A stretch of 64,000 nt of DNA, from positions 4,446,276-4,510,275 of the forward strand of contig NZ_LT985747.1 of assembly GCF_900289175.1 (NCBI RefSeq), given 5' to 3'. This DNA comes from Paenibacillus faecalis. Its GTDB lineage: Bacteria; Bacillota; Bacilli; Paenibacillales; Paenibacillaceae. The position numbers were made by a program, and so were the translations under genes. Position 1 is the first letter of the stretch. The number at the start of each line of letters is the position of its first letter. This document shows positions 17,233 through 24,655 of the stretch, piece after piece. The notes under the pieces were generated by a model that saw nothing but the letters and a program-made list of their open reading frames with translations, did not search any database and was not told the origin of the DNA.

Positions 17233-17654
17233 GACTCATGAGCCTCCTGAATAGTCAAACTAATTGAAAAGTGTCCTGAAAACTCATCGAACACATACAG
17301 ATCATACGCCCACGAAGCACTGCCGGACATACCGTTGAGATCGATGTTCAGATACTGCGTGTGCGTAGATAAATGAAAAGAAGTAAAGGGGGAACGGTAA
17401 AAGCCCGGTAATTTCCGTCCAAGTCCGAAAGCCTGCTCCGATTGTACTTCACCATGACGTATAATCTTTAGCTCGTCCGCAGTTAGTTTCACAGTCGTGC
17501 GAGTTTCTCCTTGGTGCGGCCCCGTCTTTGGTTCTTCATAACGCACATATAGAGCACTCCCTTTGGCAAATACCTCTGCCGGAAGCTGCTGTACCGTATT
17601 CTCACCTTCATGAAGGCTCTGAATACAGATCGTTGCCTGTTTGCGGTGTGACAT
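17229..17654 (-). CDS. ywiB: DUF1934 beta-barrel protein, YwiB-like
   Basis: A 141-residue soluble protein of mostly beta strands with the family pattern of conserved R/T/K strands (TRTTVKLTADELKIIRHGEVQS) and a C-terminal SASWAYDLYVFDE strand. Structures of relatives show a lipocalin-like barrel; the function is unknown. It overlaps argS by four bases and shares its transcript. A GGAG ribosome site lies before the ATG. Confidence 0.9.
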   Translation of the reverse strand: MSHRKQATICIQSLHEGENTVQQLPAEVFAKGSALYVRYEEPKTGPHQGETRTTVKLTADELKIIRHGEVQSEQAFGLGRKLPGFYRSPFTSFHLSTHTQYLNIDLNGMSGSASWAYDLYVFDEFSGHFSISLTIQEAHES

Positions 17655-18093
17655 AATACGCTCCTTTTTTCTTACCTATTGTATAACTATATCCAGTATG
17701 ACACGGCAATTCAATTGAGGATTTCTGCAAATTTTCATAGAAATACAATAGACTAACCATATATTGAACTAAAACAGCTGGTAAATCTATATATAGCATT
17801 AGATCTTGTAGTTTTGTAGATAATTATCAAATGGGGGAAATTAGAAAAAGCTTAATCCAAAGGATCAAGCTTTTATCTGTTTTATTATGGCAGGGAAACT
17901 ACCGTTTCTTGCTGCACTATCGTTGCTTGATCCAGCCTTACTCAAGCCATAAACTTACGGATAGTTATCCATAACACCCTTACTTAGATTATGTAAATTT
18001 AATGAAGGAAAGTTTGAGGGTATTATTTCTAAAAACTCGGGCTTAATCAAGCAAGTAAGCAAAAATTAAAGTAAATAAAAGCAAAAGCTCCAC
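17655..18093. other. Intergenic region left of the first IS
   Basis: About 440 bases, AT-rich, no gene. A hairpin at 17847-17874 (AAAAGCTTAATCC-aaa-GGATCAAGCTTTT) resembles a terminator in both directions. The last 15 bases before the IS read GCAAAAGC-TCCAC, the left arm of the palindrome in which the IS sits. The ywiB-argS promoter probably lies in the first 100 bases but was not resolved. Confidence 0.5.
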
Positions 18094-18105
18094 GGCCCCC
18101 TAATT
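18081..18105. repeat. Left arm of the palindrome flanking IS copy 1
   Basis: GCAAAAGC then TCCAC then GGCCCCCTAATT. The right arm, on the other side of the IS at 19481-19508, reads AATTAGGGGGCC then TAGCC then GCTTTTGC. The two arms pair over 12 and 8 bases, so before insertion they would have formed one long hairpin. Confidence 0.65.
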
Positions 18106-18151
18106 AAATTGGAGTCCACCCCAACAATATATTATTGTATTTCTAGGGGGG

Positions 18152-18487
18152 ATGAACAGGATGAGACGGTCAAGCAAGTTGTACGAGGAAGTGCGTCTCG
18201 AGGTGGTGCGCGAAGCCATGTCCGGGATCAAAGTGGGGGTACTCGCCCGAAAGTACAACCTCCACCCGGAAACAATTCGTACCTGGATTCGAACGTATCG
18301 GGATCAAGTAGATATTCACGAACTGCCACCGGCGGATCATCAGTTGCAAGAACTGAAGCGGCTTCAGGTCGTGGAAGAGAAGTACGAAAAAGCGATGAAG
18401 ATGCTTGGCGAAAAGGAACTTGAAATTGAAATTCTGCGTGAATTGCTAAAAAAGAAGAACCCTGCTTATCCGAAAAATTCGAAATAG
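18152..18487 (+). CDS. IS3-family transposase OrfA (helix-turn-helix protein)
   Basis: A 111-residue protein with an N-terminal helix-turn-helix (residues 18-52, VLARKYNLHPETIRTWIR) that binds the IS ends, then a leucine-rich coiled coil (about 62-100) for dimerisation. Translated alone it acts as a regulator; after -1 frameshifting at codon 100-101 it forms the N-terminal part of the OrfAB transposase. The zero-frame stop is at 18487. Relative to the second copy it has Met for Val in KAMKML. Confidence 0.95.
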   Translation: MNRMRRSSKLYEEVRLEVVREAMSGIKVGVLARKYNLHPETIRTWIRTYRDQVDIHELPPADHQLQELKRLQVVEEKYEKAMKMLGEKELEIEILRELLKKKNPAYPKNSK

Positions 18488-18509
18488 CCGACCACTTTAT
18501 TAAGCAGGG
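18448..18509 (+). promoter_or_regulatory. Programmed -1 ribosomal frameshift signal
   Basis: The slippery heptamer A AAA AAG (18448-18454) is in the correct phase of orfA (codons CTA AAA AAG). Five bases later CCCTGCTTA (18460-18468) pairs perfectly with TAAGCAGGG (18501-18509), giving a 9-bp stimulatory stem. The same signal is present on the minus strand in copy 2 (27851-27912). Confidence 0.92.
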
Positions 18510-19422
18510 AAATGCAGCAGTCCTTGTGCTGGGCATCTTAGGCCTGGCAGAATCCACTTACTATGAACGCCTCAAACGCTCGAAGCAGCCCGCAGAGACT
18601 GCTGGTACCATCAGAAGAGGACGTCCTTGTCCCGGGTACTCCCTTACGCTGCAAGGTCACAAGGTAAGTGACGAGCAGATCAAGGAGTGGCTGCTGGAGC
18701 TTGTGGAAGGCGAAGAGCACATCTACGGCTACAAGTTGCTGGCTCAGTGTTTGCGCAATGAGCATGACTTGATACTCGGTAAGTCAAAAGCATATCGTCT
18801 CTGCAAGGAGTTAGGCATCCTTCAGCAGCAGCGAAAGCCAACGTCCAAGCACCCGAGGAGACTGGCTCGAAACCGACTCGTCACCGGTCCGAATCAGCTG
18901 TGGCAAGCGGACATTAAGTATGGATATGTTGCCGGCCGCGACCGCTTCTTCTTCGTTTTCAGCGTGATCGATGTGTTCGACCGCGTCATTGTCGCCTACT
19001 ACAGAGGCGCCGTTTGCGAGGCCAAGCATGTGTGTCAGGCTTTAGGACGGGCGATAGAGAGTCGATGGCGACCGGGGAAGGAGATGCCCGCGATCCGCAC
19101 CGACAACGGTCCTCAGTTTGTGAGTGTGCTGTTCGGCGATACTTGTGAAAGCTGGGGAATGCTCCATGAGCGTATCCCGCCGAAGACACCAAACATGAAT
19201 GCCTACATCGAGTCGTTCCATAGTTTGATGGAGCGCGACCTATTGACCAAGGAAACATTTGAGACCATGGATGATGCGTATGCCGCCGTTGATCGTTACA
19301 TGGATTTTTACAACAACCGTAGAATGCATGGCAGTTTGAAACGCAAGGCGCCCATTGTATTCAGCAGTTGGGTGATGCAACAGAAGGAAGAAGATCGGGC
19401 CAAGTTCCATCGAACGTTGTAA
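18448..19422 (+). CDS. IS3-family transposase OrfB, DDE integrase (made by -1 frameshift)
   Basis: Starts in frame -1 relative to orfA at the slippery run and reads without stop to 19422; the first ATG-like in-frame codon is at 18526 but the homologous N-terminus begins upstream (EIADHFIKQGNAAV). The rve catalytic core has the three acids: D in QADIKYGY, D in RTDNGPQF, and E in NAYIESFHSLMER. An HTH_21 segment (EGEEHIYGYKLLAQCL) precedes the core. The protein joins and cuts the IS ends through a circular intermediate, as known for IS3. No internal stop or frameshift is visible, so the element looks active. Confidence 0.95.
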   Translation, partial: KKEEPCLSEKFEIADHFIKQGNAAVLVLGILGLAESTYYERLKRSKQPAETAGTIRRGRPCPGYSLTLQGHKVSDEQIKEWLLELVEGEEHIYGYKLLAQCLRNEHDLILGKSKAYRLCKELGILQQQRKPTSKHPRRLARNRLVTGPNQLWQADIKYGYVAGRDRFFFVFSVIDVFDRVIVAYYRGAVCEAKHVCQALGRAIESRWRPGKEMPAIRTDNGPQFVSVLFGDTCESWGMLHERIPPKTPNMNAYIESFHSLMERDLLTKETFETMDDAYAAVDRYMDFYNNRRMHGSLKRKAPIVFSSWVMQQKEEDRAKFHRTL

Positions 19423-19492
19423 GAATTTGAAAAAATGAGTGTTCATACGACAAACATTATTTTTACGGTGTAGACTCCGGAATTAGGGGGCC

Positions 19493-19561
19493 TAGCCGCT
19501 TTTGCAGCTAAGCAGACTCATTACCGCGATTTCTCGAATGTTAGGTGCACTTTTGCAGTTA
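19493..19561. repeat. Right palindrome arm and TTTTGCAG-type repeats
   Basis: TAGCCGCTTTTGCAGCTAAG directly follows the IS, and GTGCACTTTTGCAGTTAG occurs 45 bases later. Related units with the core ACTTTTGCANTTA occur beside IS copy 2 at 26805-26867 and 28325-28435. They look like members of one short dispersed repeat family. Confidence 0.55.
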
Positions 19562-19600
19562 GACATCTCACACCGCTGTTAACTTGGACAAGTTCTTTAT

Positions 19601-20272
19601 TTACCATTCGAAATGATCGATTGCAGACCGCGTAAGAACATATTGACGCACTCTGGTCCCTTGGCGATTCAGCGGTTTAAACCAACCTACTGCACACAGC
19701 GATTGCAAATGGCGCACGGCTGTTCGATGGTTAATGCTTAAATGCGTCTGAACATCTATTGGCCGAAGCGGTCGGGCTAAGCTGAATGCCAATAGAATGA
19801 TTTCCTTTTGTATTACAGACTCCATTTGCACTGGAGCATGGCGAGGCTGGTAACGGCTCAACAGCATCCGGAGTAAGGTGATGCAAAGCTCAGGGCGCTG
19901 ATTTACATCGTCATAGGCGAAAGATACAACGCGAAATCCTAGACTTTGCAAAAATATTTCCCGATTCAATTCGTTGCAGTATTTTTTGCGATCCATATCC
20001 CTCACATGCGGGCCATATCCTTTAATCTCCCAGATCATCTTCACATGCCCCGGCAGCCAGGCGAAATCGGCAAAATAGGATCGCCCTCTCCAGTCCAACA
20101 CTTCATATTCGGGATGAAGTTGGTCGAAATTCCCGACAAGCGGCCACCATACGTTGCGTAAAAACAGCGTTTCTCCATGTTGATGCCCCCGCTCAAGCCG
20201 ACCTTTTCGTTCTCCAGTCCTTTGAGCGAGATGAGCGTCGATCCACCTCGCATGAGTAGCTTCAAATTCCAT
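19601..20272 (-). CDS. Putative PD-(D/E)XK nuclease-like protein with C-terminal winged helix
   Basis: A 223-residue protein I do not recognise as a characterised gene. The first half has a restriction-endonuclease-like pattern: D69 in YFADFAW, then E82 and K84 in WEIKGYG, then NREIFLQSLGFRVVSF, as in the Vsr/DUF559 group. The last 70 residues (about 150-223) resemble a winged helix-turn-helix (LRPIDVQTHLSINHRTAVRHLQ). It lies just inside the island, downstream of the P5C dehydrogenase gene but after a terminator, so is probably separately transcribed. Function is inferred only from the fold pattern; it could be a DNA-binding regulator that has kept a dead nuclease fold. Confidence 0.6.
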   Translation of the reverse strand: MEFEATHARWIDAHLAQRTGERKGRLERGHQHGETLFLRNVWWPLVGNFDQLHPEYEVLDWRGRSYFADFAWLPGHVKMIWEIKGYGPHVRDMDRKKYCNELNREIFLQSLGFRVVSFAYDDVNQRPELCITLLRMLLSRYQPRHAPVQMESVIQKEIILLAFSLARPLRPIDVQTHLSINHRTAVRHLQSLCAVGWFKPLNRQGTRVRQYVLTRSAIDHFEW

Positions 20273-20302
20273 CTTTCTAGCACCTCTCTTTCAATTGAAA
20301 AA

Positions 20303-20345
20303 CAAAAAAAACGCCCCACTCCATCTGCTGATAGAAAGGGACGTT
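20303..20345 (-). terminator. Terminator after the P5C dehydrogenase gene
   Basis: Minus-strand hairpin AACGTCCC ... GGGGCGTT (loop 20 bases) followed by seven further T. It ends the proline operon about 95 bases past its stop. Confidence 0.75.
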
Positions 20346-20440
20346 CTTCGTCATAAGATAATTGAATTATAGCCGATTGCTAACGGGCTTTCCATACTGG
20401 GTGCGCAGACCATTCTACGCGTTTGCAGGGCTAGAATCCT

Positions 20441-21988
20441 TTACCACTTCTCGGAAACGAGCTTCGCTTGCGTGAACAGAAGCAAATAGTCGCGTCCGCC
20501 TGCCTTGGAATCCGTACCGGACATGTTGAAGCCGCCGAATGGATGGACGCCGACGAGTGCCCCTGTACATTTACGGTTAAAGTACAGGTTGCCGCAATGC
20601 ATGCGCTGTCTGGCGTTTTCCAGATGCTCGCGGTCATGGCTGAATACTGCACCTGTCAGGCCGTACTCTGTATTGTTGAAGATATCGAGAGCGTGCTCGA
20701 AGCTGTCTGCCTTGCATACCGCAAGCACCGGCCCGAAAATTTCTTCGAGCATGATGCGAGCGGTCGGGCTGACATCGGCAAAGACGGTCGGCTGAATAAA
20801 GTATCCATTGCCTTCCGCGATATCGCCGCCGGCAACGAGTCGGCCTTCCGATTTACCGATTTCGATATATTCGCGAATCTTTCCGTACGCATTCGTATCG
20901 ATGACCGGCCCGATGGCAGCGTTCTTGTCAGCCGCACCAACTTGCAGCAGCTTGGTTTTCGCGATAATAAGCTCCAGTACGTCGTCATAGACGTCCTGAT
21001 GGATAATCGCGCGCGAGCCGGCGCTGCACTTCTGGCCTTGGAATCCGAAGGCCGACTGCACGATCGCGGCCGCGGCTTCTTCCAGATTCGCGCTTTTATC
21101 GACGACGATGCCGTCCTTGCCGCCCATTTCTGCGATAAAGCGCTTCATCCATATTTGCCCAGGCTGTGTCTTCGCAATACGCTCGTTAATGCGCAGTCCG
21201 ACATCGCGCGAGCCTGTGAAGGACACGAACCGGGTGCGTGGATGATCGACGATGTAATCACCGATTTCGCTGCCGGAGCCTGGAATGAAGTTGATCACGC
21301 CTGCCGGCAGGCCGACTTCTTCCATCAACTCGACGAACTTGGCTGCGATGACCGGGGATGCGGAGGCTGGCTTCAGCACGACGGTATTACCTGCGACGAG
21401 GGCGGCGCACGTCATGCCAGCCATAATGGCGAGCGGGAAGTTCCACGGCGGTATGACCACGCCGACGCCAAGCGGAATATAGGTCAGCCGGTTATCCTCC
21501 CCTGGAAGAGGCGTCAACGGCTGTGGACCGCTCAGCCGCAGCATTTCTCGACCGTAGAACTCGAGGAAATCAATCGCCTCGGCCACATCGGCATCCGCTT
21601 CGGCCCAGTTCTTGCCGACTTCATACACAAGCCATGCGCAGTAATCGAATTTGCGGCGGCGCATAACGGCTGCGGCTTTGAACAGATAGCCGGCGCGGGT
21701 GTCAGGGCTCACATAAGCCCATGTTTTGAATGCGGCATCTGCCGAAGCAATGGCCTGTTCAGCCAGAGCCTCATCTGCCTGAGACATCAGCCCGATCACT
21801 TGATCGACGTTGCCGGGATTAATCGATGTGCCTAGCTTCTCTGTCGTGATGCGCTCGCCATTAATAACGAGCGGGTAAGTGCGGCCAAGCTGCTGTCCAA
21901 CGCGCTCGAGCGATTGCAGCATGGCTTGACGATTGTCCTCTTGCGTAAAGTCAGTAAACGGTTCATTGCGGAATTGTACTAAAGTCAT
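20441..21988 (-). CDS. L-glutamate gamma-semialdehyde (1-pyrroline-5-carboxylate) dehydrogenase
   Basis: A 515-residue NAD-dependent aldehyde dehydrogenase of the RocA/PutC group. Catalytic landmarks are PPWNFPLAI (Asn), FTGSRDVG (cofactor), EMGGKD (Glu) and GQKCSAGSR (nucleophilic Cys), and the C-terminal HPFGGFNMSGT typical of P5C dehydrogenases. It oxidises glutamate semialdehyde to glutamate, the second step of proline (or arginine) use. A GGAGG site precedes the ATG. It lies 41 bases downstream of the proline dehydrogenase gene, so the two form a putBC-like operon. GC content is visibly higher than in the housekeeping genes on either side. Confidence 0.96.
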   Translation of the reverse strand: MTLVQFRNEPFTDFTQEDNRQAMLQSLERVGQQLGRTYPLVINGERITTEKLGTSINPGNVDQVIGLMSQADEALAEQAIASADAAFKTWAYVSPDTRAGYLFKAAAVMRRRKFDYCAWLVYEVGKNWAEADADVAEAIDFLEFYGREMLRLSGPQPLTPLPGEDNRLTYIPLGVGVVIPPWNFPLAIMAGMTCAALVAGNTVVLKPASASPVIAAKFVELMEEVGLPAGVINFIPGSGSEIGDYIVDHPRTRFVSFTGSRDVGLRINERIAKTQPGQIWMKRFIAEMGGKDGIVVDKSANLEEAAAAIVQSAFGFQGQKCSAGSRAIIHQDVYDDVLELIIAKTKLLQVGAADKNAAIGPVIDTNAYGKIREYIEIGKSEGRLVAGGDIAEGNGYFIQPTVFADVSPTARIMLEEIFGPVLAVCKADSFEHALDIFNNTEYGLTGAVFSHDREHLENARQRMHCGNLYFNRKCTGALVGVHPFGGFNMSGTDSKAGGRDYLLLFTQAKLVSEKW

Positions 21989-22029
21989 GAAAAAGCCTCC
22001 TTCATTCGAATTTAAAAATGGATAATAAC

Positions 22030-22950
22030 TTAGGATTTAAACATAGACTTGACGACAAATCCGACATTCGCCGGGCGTTCAGCCAGCCTGCGCATGAAAT
22101 AACCGTACCAGTCGTTACCGTATGGAACATAGACGCGCATGGTATAGCCTTCGTCCGCAAGCTGCTGCTGCGCTTGGGTACGGATGCCGTATAGCATTTG
22201 GAATTCGAACTGGGATGTAGGGATGTTATGTTCTTTGGCGAATGCCTTGACGTGGTTGATGATGAGATCGTCGTGGGTGGCAACGGCTGCGTAATCGCCG
22301 TTTCTGAGATGCTGTTCGATGATGCGGATGAAATTGTTGTCCACGTCTTCCTTTTTCGGAAAAGCGACTTCGGGTGGCTCCTTATATGCTCCCTTTACTA
22401 AGCGCAAATTCGGCCGATACCGATGAAGATTGGTGATATCCTCTTCGCTCTTATACAGGTATGCTTGAATGACGATTCCGATCGTGCTGCCGAACTCTTC
22501 GCGAAGCTGGCAGAACAGCGCGATGGAGGCTTCGTTGTGCGCGTAATCTTCCATATCGATGCGCACAAAGATATTATGGCGCGAAGCCACTTCTAGAATG
22601 GAACGCATGTTGTTCAAGCATAGGTCACGCGAAATGTCCAAGCCGAGCTGCGTCAGCTTGAGTGACAGATTGGCCTTAACCTGACTCTCAGCGATCGCAT
22701 TTAAGGTGGCGATGCAATATTCGGCTGCTTCCGTCGCCTCTTCCTTGGTGTAGATAAACTCCCCCAAATGGTCGAGTGTCGCTACGATGCCGCGCTCGTT
22801 CAACTCTCGAACGACTGTAATCGCTTCCGCAATTTGCTCCCCGGCAACGAATCGCTTAGCTCCGAACCGCAGTCCATATTTTTTTGCGGTCCGGTTGGCT
22901 ATCCGATTTTTCGACAGAAATAGGAATACATTTCTCATCAGGCTTTCCAT
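22030..22950 (-). CDS. Proline dehydrogenase
   Basis: A FAD-dependent PutB/FadM-type monofunctional enzyme of about 306 residues that oxidises proline to 1-pyrroline-5-carboxylate and passes electrons to the respiratory chain. Family signatures are RIDMEDYAHN, KGAYKEPPEVAFP, TAVATHDD-type motif (AAVATHDD), FEFQMLYGIR and the C-terminal YFMRRLAERPANV. The start at 22950 has GGGAG ten bases upstream; an ATG at 22938 aligns best with the B. subtilis PutB start, and one at 22989 is also in frame. First gene of the operon, with a sigma-A type promoter 70-100 bases upstream. Confidence 0.95.
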   Translation of the reverse strand: MESLMRNVFLFLSKNRIANRTAKKYGLRFGAKRFVAGEQIAEAITVVRELNERGIVATLDHLGEFIYTKEEATEAAEYCIATLNAIAESQVKANLSLKLTQLGLDISRDLCLNNMRSILEVASRHNIFVRIDMEDYAHNEASIALFCQLREEFGSTIGIVIQAYLYKSEEDITNLHRYRPNLRLVKGAYKEPPEVAFPKKEDVDNNFIRIIEQHLRNGDYAAVATHDDLIINHVKAFAKEHNIPTSQFEFQMLYGIRTQAQQQLADEGYTMRVYVPYGNDWYGYFMRRLAERPANVGFVVKSMFKS

Positions 22951-23018
22951 GTCCGTGATGCTCCCTTCCGGCGTCTCAAAAGTGTTCAAAAAATATACAC
23001 ATATTCGTTTTTTGATTA

Positions 23019-23048
23019 ATTATAATCATATATAATTGGAATTGTAAA
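23019..23048 (-). promoter_or_regulatory. Promoter of the proline operon with cre-like overlap
   Basis: On the minus strand TTTACA (23043-23048) and TATAAT (23019-23024) are separated by 18 bases, a sigma-A layout. Reading the plus strand, TGTAAACACTTTCT begins at 23043 and matches the catabolite repression consensus TGWAANCGNTNWCA at 9 of 11 fixed positions, so CcpA could bind over the -35 box. No sigma-54 GG-N10-GC element was found here. Confidence 0.6.
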
Positions 23049-23203
23049 CACTTTCTTTTGATGATATGGTAATTATCTTGTTTGAGATCTTGCATTCGCT
23101 TTTTCATTGCTTTTACAGAATCGGTTTGCCATAATTTAAGAAAATAAACGATCATGAAAGAAGGATATGTTTCAATTCAACTCTACGAAAATCGGTGGTT
23201 CGA

Positions 23204-24499
23204 ATGATTTTACTACAGGAGATACAGGCATTTCTCGAATGTTTGCTGCAAACGACGAACGACGCGGTCACGATCATTGATACGGAGGGGACCGTTCTTT
23301 ATTGGAATGAGGCAGCAGAGATGACTTACGGAATTAGCGGGAATGATATTATCGGCAGGAAAATAGGAGATTTTTTTCAGCGGGAGTCCATTATGCTGTT
23401 TCACGTTATGGAAAGCGGGCGTGCCGTTCGCGAAGTCTATCATGAGCCGCGTCCAGGTATGCATGTGATGATTACGGCGCAGCCGGTGCGGAATAGGGAT
23501 AACACCCTCATCGGCGCGATCTCCATTGAGCGTGATGTGACACAATATGTGAAGCTGAGCGCTGAGATGTACAGCAGGGTCGGGGAACGGGAGCTGTCTT
23601 TGGCTGTGTTCTCACTGAAACCGGAGCAATGGAAGCATTTGGCGACTGTAAGCCGTATGGCGAGCCCGATTCTGTTGCTCGGAGAACCGGGCGTCGGGAA
23701 GAAGTCGTTGGCTGAGTGGCTGCACCGATGTGAACGCTGCGAAGGTCATTTCGTATACATTAACTGCAGCGCTGTGCCGGATGGATTGCTTGAGGCGGAA
23801 TTGTTCGGCTATCACGGAGATGAGGAGCGCCCGGGCAAGCTGGACCTGGCGCAGGATGGAAGCATCTATTTGAAAGATATTCATGCGCTTCCGAAGCGGT
23901 TGCAGGAGAAGCTGGCGAATGCTGCCCACGAACGCCGTTACTGCCGTCAGGGCGGAACTGCTTTCATTCCGCTCCAGTGCCGCATTTTTGCCTCCATTCC
24001 GGAAGCGGCTATGCAGGAGCCGCATGCAGGGCTGATCGAGGAATTGTATTATACATTCCAGATTCAGCGTCTGCAGCCGCTTCGGGAGAGAAAGCAGGAT
24101 GTGCCTGAGCTTTGTCGCCAATTCCTGGCGGCTGCATCGCAGAAAGCAGGAATTCCGGCTCCCACGCTTGCTTCCGACGCGCTGGCTGCGCTGACCGCGT
24201 TCGAATGGCCCGGCAATTTGCCTCAGCTGCGCAACGCGATGGAATACGCGGTCATTGCAGCGCAAGGTACGGGCAAGATTACGGCGCGGGAGCTTCCCGA
24301 ATATGCGAGGCTGACGACACTCACTGAATTGACGCAGCCCGAACTGCCGCTCAGCGCTCATTCTGAGGAAATGGAGCGTTCGCTCATTTTTGAGACGCTG
24401 CAGCGAACGAAGGGCAACAAAGCGAAGGCGGCACGACAGCTGGGTATTTCCAGAGGGGCATTATATTATAAGATGAAGCAGTACGGACTAGATTCATAA
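23204..24499 (+). CDS. PAS-AAA+-Fis regulator lacking the sigma-54 contact motif
   Basis: About 431 residues laid out like a RocR-type enhancer-binding protein: PAS domain (about 10-115), AAA+ domain with Walker A GEPGVGKK (about 160-167), and a Fis-type helix-turn-helix at the C-terminus (GNKAKAARQLGISRGALYYK). WPGNLPQLRNAMEYA is also conserved. However, the GAFTGA loop is absent (ELFGYHGDEERPGKLDL), and Walker B is GSIYLKDI instead of the usual LDE(I). It therefore probably cannot activate sigma-54 polymerase and may act on a sigma-A promoter, as TyrR does. It is divergent from the proline operon, whose expression it likely controls. ATG 23204 overlaps a short upstream frame; a GTG three codons earlier is possible. 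Confidence 0.85.
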   Translation: MILLQEIQAFLECLLQTTNDAVTIIDTEGTVLYWNEAAEMTYGISGNDIIGRKIGDFFQRESIMLFHVMESGRAVREVYHEPRPGMHVMITAQPVRNRDNTLIGAISIERDVTQYVKLSAEMYSRVGERELSLAVFSLKPEQWKHLATVSRMASPILLLGEPGVGKKSLAEWLHRCERCEGHFVYINCSAVPDGLLEAELFGYHGDEERPGKLDLAQDGSIYLKDIHALPKRLQEKLANAAHERRYCRQGGTAFIPLQCRIFASIPEAAMQEPHAGLIEELYYTFQIQRLQPLRERKQDVPELCRQFLAAASQKAGIPAPTLASDALAALTAFEWPGNLPQLRNAMEYAVIAAQGTGKITARELPEYARLTTLTELTQPELPLSAHSEEMERSLIFETLQRTKGNKAKAARQLGISRGALYYKMKQYGLDS

Positions 24500-24655
24500 T
24501 TGACTCAGAATTCGAAGTGGAATGTATCCAACCGTTTGCCGCTTATCAGACGATCCGTGGTCCAATAGACTCGGTCGGATACTATTTCCGCTGCATTCTC
24601 TTTTATTTGAAGCATCTCGGTTTAATGTAAAAAAGAAGAACGGAGTAGAGACGAT

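Larger units (their letters stand above)
18094..19492 (+). mobile_element. IS3-family insertion sequence, copy 1
   Basis: A 1399-bp element bounded by inverted GGCCCCCTAATT sequences, followed inward by GGAGTC(C/T)AC on both sides. It carries overlapping orfA and orfB with a frameshift signal, the IS3-family organisation. An inverted copy of identical length and more than 99 percent visible identity lies at 26868-28266. No direct repeat is found immediately outside the 1399-bp unit (CAC left, TAG right); if the outer 12-bp arms are host sequence, AATTA lies on each side as a possible 5-bp target duplication. The exact ends are therefore uncertain by about 12 bases. Confidence 0.93.

Noticed and set aside
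17608..17799. 63-codon frame overlapping the DUF1934 start
   Set aside because: Shadow frame spanning the ywiB promoter and ribosome site; no features.
20468..21835. 455-codon open frame on the plus strand
   Set aside because: It is antisense to the P5C dehydrogenase gene, whose motifs are certain. High GC makes long antisense frames common, and the translation has no recognisable feature.
23110..23135. Possible sigma-54 promoter before the proline operon (TGGCAAACCGATTCTG on the minus strand)
   Set aside because: The GG is present but the GC ten bases later is CT, so the essential -12 element is missing.
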